DNA from: Bolinopsis microptera
Lineage: Eukaryota; Ctenophora; Tentaculata; Lobata; Bolinopsidae
Direction: 5' to 3'
NCBI RefSeq assembly: GCF_026151205.1
Contig: NC_087082.1
Location: 3,885,408-3,949,407 of the forward strand
Length of the DNA: 64,000 nt
Shown: positions 47,823 through 59,462 of the stretch, piece by piece
Numbering within the stretch: the stretch's first letter is position 1
How the letters are laid out: every line of letters begins with the position of its first letter
Program-made: the position numbers and the translations under genes
Notes under the pieces: model-generated
Seen by the model: only the letters and a program-made list of their open reading frames with translations
What the model was told of the DNA's origin: nothing
Database searches by the model: none

Positions 47823-50800
47823 ATGAGCGGTGTAAGACTAAGAAAATCAGTGATATTTTGTATCTTATTCCTCTACATGTTGGTAAGTCCAAATTTTTTT
47901 CGAATGTAATTCCACTTCTTGAGCTTATGATTGCACTTGCATGGCTTTGAATCAATATATCTCGTGACATGACAGCAACTGAATCTTCGTTTAAGCTGGA
48001 AGAGGAAAGGAGCACGTGGCAATCGTTAAGATTGTGATATGGTTACACTGAACTTAAATAGGATTTCTACTCCATTGCAGGAAAGGGGCGAAACAAGTGG
48101 TATTGGTAAAATAAGGTTCATCTCCTATTTTGACAACGGTGTAGAAGGTTCCAAAGATATGTGTGGGGATATGAGTTCATCGTGTGACTTTTACTTTAAT
48201 CCCATCGAAATCATTGGAGCCAAGTAAGTCACATCAGCAATACCAAGTTGTTGTGACCATATCATATACTATGGCGAAGATCGTGAAACACGATCTTCGC
48301 CATAGTATATAATATAAGTCCTGTTATGTCTTATTAAGAAAATATTTTGCTAGACTAATATATAATACTAAAATATCTGTTTCGTATCAACCTTATTATC
48401 TCTGAAAATTCCTCTGCACTACAATTGTATAGTTTGATTGTACGAAAACTGTACGAAAACTGTACAAAAACTCCCCAGCCATACTATTATCAAGACCAAC
48501 GTAATGGATAATACTTACCTTCTCGATCTTACGAAACTGATCCCTGGAATCATATACATCAAACTTAGAACAAACGTTTGTAACTGGTGGGGTGGGGTTG
48601 ACTTTAAAATTAATCCTTAAAATGAATTTATTAATGTTTCATTTGAGATCCGGATTTTGAGTGCAGGTTATTGGATACTGAATGTTTCTAATATTTCAAT
48701 ATTATTCACAATCCAAACCGTGTCATAGGATACAGTTCAATTAAAGTTGACGGTGATGGACGATGATGGAGGGTTGAGTAATCCCGACTATGTAAGACAG
48801 CTCCAATATGAAATAGACTTCTCTTTGGTACACCTAGACGGCCACTGGAAAAAAGAGGAATTCAATTACTCGCCACCAAATGTAAAAATTAAAAAAACTC
48901 AGATAAGGAATTTGGATTCCCAAATAAGTGACAATTTCTTATAATTCATTATATTATGTTAATAATAATGACTTGAACATAAACCTACAAAACATAGTTA
49001 TAATGCATGTAAACCAGCATGTAAACCAGCATGTAATAGGCACCTTACTATCATGCCCAGTAATGAGCTCATATCCGATACAATCAGGTAAATGACAGAG
49101 CTAAACTCAAGTTGGAGTACGCGATTGACAGTTGTAATACTCATTTTGTAGAAGAAGGCTGTAACTTCTGCGAAGAGAACTATCATACACCATCCTGTGA
49201 CGTATTTTGTAAACCTACCGTAAACTTTACATGTGATCATGAAACAGGTATATCATGAATGTAGACAATTTACCATGTTACCAAGGTAAAATGGGACTCT
49301 TAATTCTTTAATTCATGCCACAATTGTGCCATTTTGTAACTTTGTTGCAGAATAGTCGTATTGACATAGTAGTGGCATCATGTAACGTCTTAGTTGGGGG
49401 GCATTATGCATGAGCACCTTAGACCAATAAAATGCAATATGCATGCTAACTGATGTTCACATGTTCAACTCAAAGGTCATAAAATGCATTGCATGAACTA
49501 GGGAAATGTAGCCGATTGGGACAGTTAATTTCAGCAATGATATGAATCCAGTCAACTAGGTAGTAACCATGGCAACCCTCCATTTCATCTTCACTTTCAT
49601 TTGATCACTTACAAATCAAACAGCCAAGTTGCGACTAGACAAAATAATCTGATTACCTCAAAATCATGAGGAAGGTCAGAATTCTATTGATCATTCATCA
49701 AAGAAAATTCGAACTGTAACCAGCTGTTAAATCAAAGTTTAATCACCAGATAATTAATCACAGATTCTAGTGCATGATGATTCATTTTCAGGTGAGAAAG
49801 TGTGTGGGTATGGACGAGCAAAACCTGATTGTGACACATGCCGTCTGAACTACTATTCTACAAACTGTAGCAAATACTGTGTCGACAGTCCAGGACAGCA
49901 AAGCTGCAACAAGTCAACTGGAGAAAAGACGTGCCTGGGTAACTGGATAGGAGAATGTGATACCTGCAAATCTGACTATTATGGATCAAATTGTTCTGTC
50001 TATTGTGTTGCTGTGCCAGGTAAAATGACTTTCATAGGCTTCAAATTATCAGCTATAAGTATAAATAGAGAGAAAGGAGTAAGTAATTCAAGTATCAAAT
50101 TGTAGTTATTTTTACTAATTGAGGTAACTCAGATGTTAAGAATAAAGGATTGGTTTATTTTCACTGTCTGGTGACTGGTTGATCACTATTCACCATGATC
50201 AGGTAACTACAGCTGTGACACCAGTACTGGAGACAAGCTATGTGTTATTAGTAAGACAGGAGAAGACTGTGACCATTGTGCAGCAGGGTACTTTGGGACG
50301 GACTGTGCGATATATTGTCAGGATACTCTAGATCAATACTCCTGTGATGAGAATGGTACAAAAATATGCGAACAGAACTGGATTGGTAAAGACTGCAACA
50401 GTTGCTCTGATGGATATTATGGGGTGAACTGTGATAAATACTGTTTGCCAACTGGTCATTACAATTGCACTGAAAAGGGAGAGAAGTTGTGTCTAGGGAA
50501 CCGAACAGACAGTGCCAATAACTGCAGTGACTGTTTGCCAGGATATCATGGGACTAACTGTGACACTTTCTGTGTAGAGATTAACAGGTATACATGCAGC
50601 AACAATGGATCAAAGCAATGTAAAGATAATTGGGATGGACAGCAATGTGATCTATGCCTAACTGATTATTATGGTCCAAACTGTGATGTGTTCTGCACTC
50701 CCAATTCAAATTACAGCTGTGGTCAAGATGGTTCAAAACAGTGTTTTGGAAACCGAGGAGGTCTCGAGTGTACAACTTGCATTGAGGATCATTTCGGATT

Positions 50801-52032
50801 TAACTGCACAACTTACTGTGATCATAGCAACACAAACTACACCTGTTCTAGTAATGGAACTAAAATATGCGACAAGAACCGGCAAGGCATGGAATGTAAT
50901 CAGTGCACTGCTGATTACTTCACTTCTTCATGTCTAGTACATTGCCAGGAATCTGTGAAAAAAACATGCGACAAAGAAAATGGAGAATCTGTATGTAAAG
51001 GTAACAGGTCTGGCCATGATTGTTCAGGTTGCAGACCAGATTTCTTTGGAGACAACTGTGAAACATTTTGTGATACTAATTCCACAACATTTACTTGCGA
51101 CAGTGGAACTGGTATGAAGATATGTAACAATGACTGGTATGGAGTAGACTGTGAAGTATTTTGCGAACAAGTGGAAAATCGCTACAACTGCTCCACAAAT
51201 GGAAAAAGGGTCTGCTTGGGCAACTTTGAAGGGGACTGCTTTGTATGTAAGCTTAATTTCTTTGGTGATAACTGCAATACATATTGCCATGAACTTCCTG
51301 AACAGAGCAAGTGCAGCAATAATGGAACAATAACATGTTTAAACAACTTTTCTGGACCTAGATGCGAAAACTGTACAGAGGGTTGGAGTGGACATCAATG
51401 TAATATCTGTGAAATCTGCGAGGAGGGGAACAAAGATAAAATAATTTCAGCAAATGAAAGTAAGTTTTCAATGACTTAACAGGTTCCTTTTACTAACTAG
51501 CAATGACCAATATTTAAGCTTTAAAATGATAGAGGTATAAGCAGATGTAAAGGGTAAATGATCTTTGATCATATATAATACTTACATAGATATCATCTGC
51601 AAACAGAAAGGCATAGGTACATCAATTCAAAACCTTTTGCATCTCTGTTGTGAGTATCGTAACAAATAATCGGTTAGAAGCTGCAATAATTGGTTATAAA
51701 TTTATCCAGCACTATGAATAAATTCTAATTCCAATTTATTTTATCATTTACTTTATGAAAATATCTTAGGTTTTACGAGGACCCTGGTCATAATTTGTGG
51801 TATATTTGGATCAGTTACAATTGCTGCCCTGCTCATCACTGTGAGGACGAATGTGAAGATCAGCAGAATAAGAAACAAGAAAAATCCATTGATTTGGACA
51901 GACAGTCAGCTAAAAATTGAACTTGAAGAAGTAAGGTGTGGTAGAAAATTAACAACTCAACTAAGCAAAGGAAATTTAGATCCACTTAGCTTTGAATTTG
52001 CTTACGATAACCCCGTTTATGAGGACTTTTAG
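47823..52032 (+). CDS. Tandem-DSL transmembrane protein (Notch-ligand-like, without EGF repeats)
   Basis: Exons 47823-47882, 48081-48223, 48479-48575, 48729-48927, 49068-49247, 49792-50019, 50203-51459, 51770-52032; 808 aa if the exon 4/5 joint is right. Signal peptide (SVIFCILFLYML), MNNL-like region (CGDMSSSCDFYF), then about 12 modules of ~42 aa of the form CxxCxxxYYGxNCxxFC...YxCxxxGxKxCxxNWxG. This is the DSL cysteine pattern repeated, with no EGF repeats. Then a helix (TLVIICGIFGSVTIAALLIT) and a ~65-residue tail ending DNPVYEDF, with an NPxY sorting or PTB-binding motif. Single DSL domains bind Notch in known ligands; binding here is inference. The weakest point is the exon 4 donor: where the upstream copy has CAG|GTGAGT this one has CAGATAAGG, so I used AA|GTGACA 24 nt downstream. 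Confidence 0.85.
48264..48310. repeat. 47-nt perfect hairpin in a DSL-gene intron
   Basis: Arms of 22 bp (ATATACTATGGCGAAGATCG... and its complement) around a 3-nt loop. The loop is too short for a typical microRNA precursor; a cruciform or miniature repeat is likelier. Confidence 0.8.
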
Positions 52033-52253
52033 AATAGTAGATGCTATTAGATTCATACATAGACTGTAGTTAGTTTTGTTTATTTGTACGAATTTAGGAA
52101 ATATTATAGTTTTAATATAGTTTGATGATTACAGGACAGATTTCGACATAATTGTATGACCAACAGGAAATGATTACAAATAACATTATTTTCTGTGGAC
52201 ATATTTACTGCCATAGCGTTAGGTACTGTTAACGGTTAACTATATCAATTGAC

Positions 52254-52293
52254 AATAAACAATTTAGTAGGTGTTTATTCTATGATTAATAAA
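52254..52293 (+). terminator. Polyadenylation signals of the DSL gene
   Basis: AATAAA occurs at about 52254-52259 and 52288-52293, 220-260 bp after the stop codon. GT-rich sequence follows downstream. Confidence 0.55.
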
Positions 52294-52544
52294 GATGTTC
52301 AAATTATATGTATAATATGTAATAGTGTGCTTGACCTTACGAAAGCTATTTAGTATTTCTGAATTGATTATTGTAAGATACTATCTCGTCCCTAAGATAC
52401 ATTTCATTTTGTATGCATTTGAATTATTCAAATTCACTTTGTCTTGTGCAACAATTTGTTACACATTGTATACCTGCCGCGTAAGAGTGCGCGGCTGTAC
52501 CGTAGCTTTTGCCACGATACTAGTAAAACGACAATGGGGATCAC

Positions 52545-52844
52545 TGTTAGATGGCCTCTAGTTGAACAATAAAACCCGTATTTGTCGTATGTACAAAACC
52601 TGTAAAACAAAATACTTTATTACATAATAGAATAACTTTACCACCAAATTAAACCAATTCCAAATAAATATCTAATAACTAAACATTATAAATACTTACC
52701 GATTGGACGGTAGTGTGCTGCCAATGTTCCACTCCTCCCCAGTCCAATCGGTTATCCTTCTTTGCTTGTCATTGCTAGAAAAGGTAAACACGGTTAGAAG
52801 TATTCTGTCACGAAAGAGAGAGAAAGGTGTGAACAGTAATAACA
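52545..52844 (-). mobile_element. Solo LTR
   Basis: 300 bp. On the plus strand it starts TGTTAGATGG and ends GTAATAACA, flanked by a perfect 5-bp duplication ATCAC (52540-52544 and 52845-52849). About 85-90% similar by eye to the two LTRs of the element at 53899-57618. Orientation is taken from that element. It is left from LTR-LTR recombination. Confidence 0.93.
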
Positions 52845-54369
52845 ATCACAAGTACAACAATAAATTCAATTCCTTCAACAAAAGTGTACAGCAATAATTG
52901 AAATATAAATAAATTTAAAATACAATCTATATCCTGTCATCACTCCTGGAGTAATGGATATTATATGTTTATTTCAATAAATATAATAACCAATAAATTA
53001 GAATAGAATTTTGTCTTCTTTTCAGCTCACTCTTCTGAAACCTCTTCCTCTACATTCTCCACCTCATCATCAACTTCCTCATCTTCATCATCAACATCAT
53101 CACCCCTGTCTTCATCGCTGGTGGTGTGTGCGAGGTTTAGGTCCAGTTCGTGAACAGGTATTGCTTTCTCATAATACCGTCCTCTGTGTCCTCTCACTGC
53201 AATCAAAACTGTTTCGAGTAGCTCAAATCGCAAACGACGTCTAAGATTTGCCATGATGAGGCTTTTGTCCTGGCTGGTCTTGGCTGCCAGAAGTGTTGCC
53301 ACTCGTTTAAGGAACATGGTAGCCTGTGGGCCCATACCTCCGGTGGTTGAGAATACAAGGCCATTGCAGGTTCCTTTTTCGATCTGTACACAGCGGTCTC
53401 CATATTTCCTTTCTTTCTCTCTCATGCTTATTGTACATCTTTGCTGGGGTGTTGTGATTAGCGTTGGATTTGGCTCCGGGGTGTAAAACCCTGATATCAA
53501 AAAATGCCATCTCCATTGGTGACCACAGACCTCTAGCTGCAATGTCAAGCCTTGCCCCATCATCCAGAATGGTACCAGGGCGAAGGCTTTCTCCAGTGCA
53601 TGGCTGGAGTGTGGGCTCTACAACAACCTCATTACAGATTTTTTCAAGAATGCTTGCAATGGTGTCTCTCAGTCGGTTGTGTCTGCTGTTGACAAAACCT
53701 CCTTTCTTGCAAATGAGAATGTGGTTGTAGGTGTTATCTTTGCCACAAATGCATTTCTTGGCTATGTTGGCAATGGGTAGAGCATATCTCAGTGCTATAG
53801 CGTCTTTGAACCCTTGCTTGTTCAAGACAAATCCGTACTTCTCATAAGGTAGTCCGGTCAGCCAGCTTGATGCACCTTTTTCACATGCATGTGGGATCTG
53901 TTAGATGACCTTTAGTTGACCAATAAAACCCGTATTTGTCGTATGTACAAAACCTGTAAAACAAAATACTTTATTACATAATAGAATAACTTTACAACCA
54001 AATTAACCAATTCCAAATATATACCTAATAACTAAACATAATAAATACTTACCGATTGGACAGTAGTGTGCTGCCACTGGTCTGCAACTCCCCAGTCCAA
54101 TCGGTTATCCCTGTTTCCTTGTCATTGCTAGAAAGGGTAAACACGGTTAGATTTTTAAATAGTAAGATTATTCAAACAATATACACATAATATAACAATT
54201 ACCCTATATAAAAATTCAATATAAACACGGTTAGAAGTATTCCGTCACAAAAGAGAGATAAATGTGTGATCAGAAATAACATTCCCCGGTTTTCCCTTTC
54301 CAGCAATGCTAACCCCAATTTCTCTCAGGATTGCACTGCAAATTTACCCAAAAATACTGTCAAAGACCC

Positions 54370-55240
54370 CGTCTGAGCTACAGCTGTCGTCAGATTATCA
54401 CTGACCCGCAGTGACCTATCTGGACGAATCAACTAAAAACTAAAATACAGTCAACAACCCCGTTTGAGTTATAGCTGTCTTCAGATTATCACCCGCAGTG
54501 ACCTATCTGGACGAATCCACTAAAAACTAAAATACAGTCAACAACCCCGTTTGAGTTATAGCTGTCTTCAGATTATCACCCGCAGTGACCTATCTGGACG
54601 AATTTACCAAAACTAAACTACAGTCAACAACCCCGTTTGAGTTATAGCTGTCTTCAGATTATCACCCGCAGTGACCTATCTGGACGAATCCATCAGATAA
54701 TTAAATACGCTCAACAACCCTGTTGGAGTTGATTCACGATGTCAATCCGATCCTTCGCAGCTCGGTGAGGCACAGTGGTGCATCTCGCCGATCTACCGAA
54801 GATAGATGTGGTTGCGAGAAGCATTATTTGATGCGCGCGCGACCCAGTAGTGCATCGCGTTACAACTGTTGGAGCTACAGCTGTCATCAGATTATCACCC
54901 GCAGTGACCTATCTGGACGAATCTATCAAACAATAAACTTGTACCCACAAATACGCTCAACAACCCTGTTGGAGTTACAGCTGTCTTCAGATTATTACCC
55001 GCAGTGACCTATTTGGACAAATCTACCAAACAATTAACTTGTACCCACAAATACGCTCAACAAACCCCGTTGGAGCTACAGCTGTCTTTAGATTATCACC
55101 CGCAGTGACCTATCAAGACGAAACTGCCGAATATTAAAATCGTCCCTGTATTGACGCTCAACAACCCGGTTGGAGCAACAGTTGTTTTTAGATTATCACC
55201 CGCAGTGACCTATCGAGACGAAACTGTTCGGAATTTATTA
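54370..55240. repeat. 87-110 bp tandem repeats inside the LTR element
   Basis: About eight copies of a unit containing AGATTATCACCCGCAGTGAC, CTATCTGGACGAAT and TCAACAACCCCGTTTGAGTT. Unit length grows and identity falls rightward. One copy is interrupted by the GATTCACGATG repeat at 54731-54865. Confidence 0.85.
54731..54865 (+). repeat. GATTCACGATGTCAAT family repeat
   Basis: Starts GATTCACGATGTCAATCC and ends TGCATCGCGTTACAA. Other copies are at 20713-20825 (minus), 22088, 22355, 55798 and 61656. Confidence 0.8.
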
Positions 55241-55256
55241 CAGAGAAAACATTACA

Positions 55257-55332
55257 TGGGGACCTCAGGCTGTTATGTTCATAAACAACAATGGAGATTA
55301 AGCGGAATGACAGGCTGAGCGCGGCCCAGTAA
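55257..55332 (+). repeat. GGAATGACAGGCTGAGCGCG repeat
   Basis: GGGGACCTCAGGCT...GGAATGACAGGCTGAGCGCG...GCCCAGTAA; same family as the ends of the fold-back element at 20615-20959. Confidence 0.8.
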
Positions 55333-55797
55333 AGAAAACATAATAAGTCATATTAAAATCTCTTTAAAACCCCGCTAAAATATAAATGCCACGCGCGCGC
55401 GCGTCCAGCGCGCATTTTCAAATGCTTACACTATAAGTACTTACTGTACCTACGAGCTCAAAATTACTAGCAATACAGAAATTCCTTTGTTCTCAAAAAA
55501 AAACTCACCGAGATGTTATAATATCTAGCTCAAAAACTAAAAGCGTCCCCATAAAACGAGTAAATATTCGAAATAAATACTAAAAGAACAACTCAGCAAA
55601 GTGGATTAGCTACCTAAATTAGCTACAAACATATTATATACGCAAATATATTATTATGTTTACCTGCGACCACACTCTTTTGCAAATTAAAATGAAATAT
55701 ACAAACTTAAAATAAAATCCGACGAGACGAAATAATATATACTCCTGACATTGCTCAGCAATTAACTCGTAAAAAACGACTAAAACACGATCCTATT

Positions 55798-55920
55798 GAT
55801 TCACGATGTCAATCCTTCGCAGCTCGGTGAGACACAGTGGTGCATCTCGCCGATCTAACGAAGTGGTTGCGAGAAGCATTATTTGATGCGCGCGCGACCC
55901 AGTAGTGCATCGCGCTACAA
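55798..55920 (+). repeat. GATTCACGATGTCAAT family repeat
   Basis: Complete copy, GATTCACGATGTCAATCC to GCATCGCGCTACAA, nearly identical to 54731-54865. Both lie inside the LTR element. Confidence 0.8.
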
Positions 55921-56277
55921 ACGATCCTACGAATCATGGAACTGGATATACATACTGAATATTACTCTTATTTCTTATAAACAGACATAATTGATCTTGT
56001 AATAAGTATTCGACTCTTTTCTATATTTAGTATCATAGAATCCGACAGGAAATGCGATAAAACCTTAAAACACGACACATAACAAATTACAAAACATAAA
56101 ACTGAATAAACTCACAATTCCTAAAATAGAAACATTGACTTTTGCTTGACTCAACGCTCTTGACTCATACATTTAACGACACAAAACATTCATTTGATTG
56201 CCTTCTCGTTTCTCAATCAAGATACTTTTCCAAATCTACTCTGAACAAAAGTTTTTATGTATTGCCAGCTCTCTCGA

Positions 56278-57195
56278 TCATTCCGTATTTCCAAGGTCAG
56301 CATCCTCAGATCCGGGGAATGTGTTAAATGAACACTGAGCAACCATATGACCTGGTTGTCGGCATATAAAACAACATACCTTGGGACTACTACTCCCCCT
56401 CATATAAAGCTTTTGTCCTCGTTTTTGAGCATATGAGTTGTATCTCTGCTGTCCTCTATCCTGAGCATCAGGGTTATATCTGTTTTCTTCTCTCATTGGT
56501 TGACCCGTGAAATTCCTTTGATCCCCATTTCTGGTCCAGTGAATGTCAGACCCCAATTTGTAATCCTCAGCTAGAAAGACAGGTTCCTGCTTTACAATTT
56601 CCTCCATAGGAGTACTTTTAAAAGGTAGACTAGAGTGATTCTCATTCCTTGTGAATCCATCTCCAAACGTCCTTTTTAACTGTTCTTGCATCAAGTCATA
56701 AGATAATGTACTAGTGCAAGTTGCTCTAACCAATCTGGCCTGTTCATCATTTAGGCTTGCCTGATTTAAAAGTCTATACGCTAATACCATGTCATCGTAA
56801 AGATCTTCGTTCTTTCTCAGCTGTTTAAGGATTTTATACCTCCTCTGGAATTCCAAGATGTAGTTGTCTATATCTTCTCCATCTCCTCTCCTGTATCCCT
56901 CAAAAACATCTATTGCCTTAAATAAAGACTGGGTACTGTCCTTCTTATACAGTTTGTCCAGTTCGGCAATGAGTTTATCAACTCCATCTTCTGCCCCTAG
57001 CACCTTTAATGTCATGTTTATAGAGACCTCCTGTGGTCTACCTTTCATGTTCATAATCAGCTTACTAGCTTGCTGTTTCGTTGTTGCTGCGGTGCCAAGC
57101 TGCCATATTAACACTTTCTTCTTCCATGTGCTGTAATCAGCGCTGTCGTCTAAAACTGGTATCTCACGAAGACTCATAGTTATAGTTCGACTCAA
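56278..57195 (-). CDS. Gag polyprotein of the LTR element
   Basis: 305 aa. The N-terminal two-thirds is a helical capsid-like region of UBN2/Copia-type gag character (ADYSTWKKKVLIWQLG at the start; YILEFQRRYKILKQLRK; LLNQASLNDEQARLV). A single zinc knuckle CX2CX4HX4C lies near the C-terminus (CFICRQPGHMVAQC). It would coat and package element RNA. It starts about 120 bp inside the 5' LTR on the minus strand. The frame is intact, but no pol follows, so mobility would need enzymes from elsewhere. The gag superfamily is a guess from general appearance. Confidence 0.8.
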   Translation of the reverse strand: MSRTITMSLREIPVLDDSADYSTWKKKVLIWQLGTAATTKQQASKLIMNMKGRPQEVSINMTLKVLGAEDGVDKLIAELDKLYKKDSTQSLFKAIDVFEGYRRGDGEDIDNYILEFQRRYKILKQLRKNEDLYDDMVLAYRLLNQASLNDEQARLVRATCTSTLSYDLMQEQLKRTFGDGFTRNENHSSLPFKSTPMEEIVKQEPVFLAEDYKLGSDIHWTRNGDQRNFTGQPMREENRYNPDAQDRGQQRYNSYAQKRGQKLYMRGSSSPKVCCFICRQPGHMVAQCSFNTFPGSEDADLGNTE

Positions 57196-57317
57196 AAAAC
57201 TCTAAAAATTGTCTCTCAATTAGTCTCTAAATTAGTCTCTAAATTGTAGTCTAAATAACACACAAACAAGGTGCCACTGTCAGGTGCGTAGAACGTTTTC
57301 CGACTTCCTGCTATCAC

Positions 57318-57618
57318 TGTTAGATGACCTTTAGTTGACCAATAAAACCCGTATTTGTCGTATGTACAAAACCTGTAAAACAAAATACTTTATTACATAA
57401 TAGAATAACTTTACAACCAAATTAACCAATTCCAAATATATACCTAATAACTAAACATAATAAATACTTACCGATTGGACGGTAGTGTGCTGCCACTGGT
57501 CTGCAACTCCCCAGTCCAATCGGTTATCCCTGTTTCCTTGTCATTGCTAGAAAGGGTAAACACGGTTAGAAGTATTCCGTCACAAAAGAGAGATAAATGT
57601 GTGATCAGAAATAACAGG
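57318..57618 (-). repeat. 5' LTR (minus orientation)
   Basis: 301 bp; plus strand TGTTAGATGACC...GAAATAACA. Partner of 53899-54281. The minus-strand 3' flank (GTGATAGCAGGAAG) gives no obvious tRNA primer-binding site. Confidence 0.9.
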
Positions 57619-59372
57619 ATCTTCTCACTGATCGAAGGTGGTAGATCGTTCATCAGCTGGTTTTTGAGAGATTCATGTCTCTTTGCATTTGACAGGCTAA
57701 TGGCACTCTTGACCGATTTCCCAGCCTCTCTGTTGGTATTGAGAGTGGTGTGTTGCTTCAGAATGTGTTCTGTAAGCTGCTGGTTAGCCATGAGTGAGTT
57801 CTTGTACTCAGTATCAGCAATTTCTACTGGATTGATTATAGCTAGTCCACCTAACTTAGCTGGGAGGGAGAACAGACTTCGCTCAAGGTCAGACCGGATT
57901 GTGTGTCCTGTCATGTTGGGAATGAGCAAATTCCTGATCATGTCCTCGATGGGCTGCAAGTTCACTGCTATGTCGGGGGTGGTCCTCATCAGGAAAGACC
58001 ATCTGCGGGAGGAGTCGTAAACAAAAGCAGCGTAAGCAAGGTGTGGCTCGTGCCGTGCAATTGATGCCAATCCCTCGATCTCTTCTATCCATTCAACACA
58101 TTTGGCTTGGATAAAATTATACTTTCCAGTCTCTGTACCTATAAAGGAACCCAGGTATCGACAACCTTCGGTGGTGATGTTAAGGTCGGGGAAGAGAGAC
58201 TTGGCTTCCTCTTGGTACTCCTCTTTAACAATAAGCCAGGTCTTGGACGGTTTGGGAAAATAGCCGTAAACAGGGCCAGATGCCTGTAGGGAATCCCACC
58301 AAATCTTCAGGGCTTTAAGCCTTCCTGCTGCTCCAGAATCATCTGCAAACCATATATGTGTTTAGCAGCTTTGTTGGTGGGCTTATTAACCTCTGGGGTC
58401 CTATCTGGAGTTATATCTGGTGGTGTCTTAATCTTATTGTGCTCCTCAGGAGGTTTCTGGGGTGGTTTTGTGTTCTCAAAGACCACAGGAGAAATATCTG
58501 GTGGCTCTGTGGGGAGTTTGTCCAGAAGGGGCATCAGGCTACAGGAGTAAAATGCAGAAGCACAGTTGTCCCCCTGAGTAGTACCTTCTTGGGATAAAAT
58601 AAACAAACCCTCGGAGTTTGGTATGTACAATTTCGCTGCTTTTCTGTTGGTATTAACAAGATATTTATACAGCTCGGGACACATCACACTTGTGTTGTGG
58701 AGGGCAACTCTCCGGTTTAAACGGTTGAAGGCATTATCTGCATCAACAAGAAGGATACCATGAGTGTCTTCATCTTCATACATGGTTCTAAGAGCATGAA
58801 TAGCAGCTTCTACTACACCTTCTAGGCCTGCTGACGCTTGAAGTGGTGCAGTGGCTGCTAGGATCTCTGGTTTGAGCAGAGTAGTAACTGACTTGCCGAT
58901 TATTCGGCGGAGGACTTCACCAATCCCTATTGGTCTAACGCCAGGTTTCTTTTCCAAAGGAATAAGGCGGCAAGATATGAACATTGCTAGGGGATCAGGG
59001 TCAACTAATTCAGTGCAGAGTTTCCTGGTTAGTAGGGCAACTGATTCGCATAGTTCAGCACCACACGTCTTGAATGACTTAGAGCAAAGGATACGTTGCC
59101 AACCATCGGAATCTAGGCCAGATGGGCCAGCTGATCCATTGGTGTTCTTTGCTGCCTTCTGGATTGCTTCAATATCTATGTTCTCGAATATAACGTTGTC
59201 TACTTTTTCCAAGCCAACATTGCTGAGTAGACTGCTTACAAGGAAAGATTCTTCAGGCTGTGGGTCAGGATGTTTACTCTCTAGCAACTTGATAGTTTCT
59301 GGTGTTGGTTCTAGGAGGCCCCCAGCTTTATTTGTCACCCATCTGAGTGCTGCTGACACCTTTTCCTTGAAG

Positions 59373-59460
59373 CATAAGCTTAGAGAATACTTTGTGGGTA
59401 TGTTGGGGAGTAAACTTGCTTGATGTTAAACGCTTTTGAATAGCTTTACCTTCCTTGATA
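59373..59460. repeat. 88-bp direct duplication, left copy
   Basis: CATAAGCTTAGAGAATACTT...CCTTCCTTGATA; identical to 60558-60645 except one base. The two copies flank the LTR fragment and palindrome that interrupt the RT element. Confidence 0.9.
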
Positions 59461-59462
59461 AG

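Larger units (their letters stand above)
53899..57618 (-). mobile_element. Gag-only LTR retrotransposon, 3.7 kb
   Basis: Bounded by LTRs at 53899-54281 (383 bp, with an ~82-bp internal insertion) and 57318-57618 (301 bp). Flanked by a perfect 5-bp duplication GGATC (53894-53898 and 57619-57623). On the minus strand the 3' LTR is preceded by a purine-rich ACCGGGGAA tract. It encodes gag but no protease, RT or integrase, so it is non-autonomous. It interrupts the reverse-transcriptase element within a codon run that reads straight across once it is removed. Confidence 0.93.

Noticed and set aside
48264-48310. microRNA precursor
   Set aside because: A 3-nt loop and 47-nt total length do not fit a Drosha/Dicer substrate.
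51024-51290. Minus-strand frames opposite the DSL array
   Set aside because: Shadows of the cysteine-rich coding exon.
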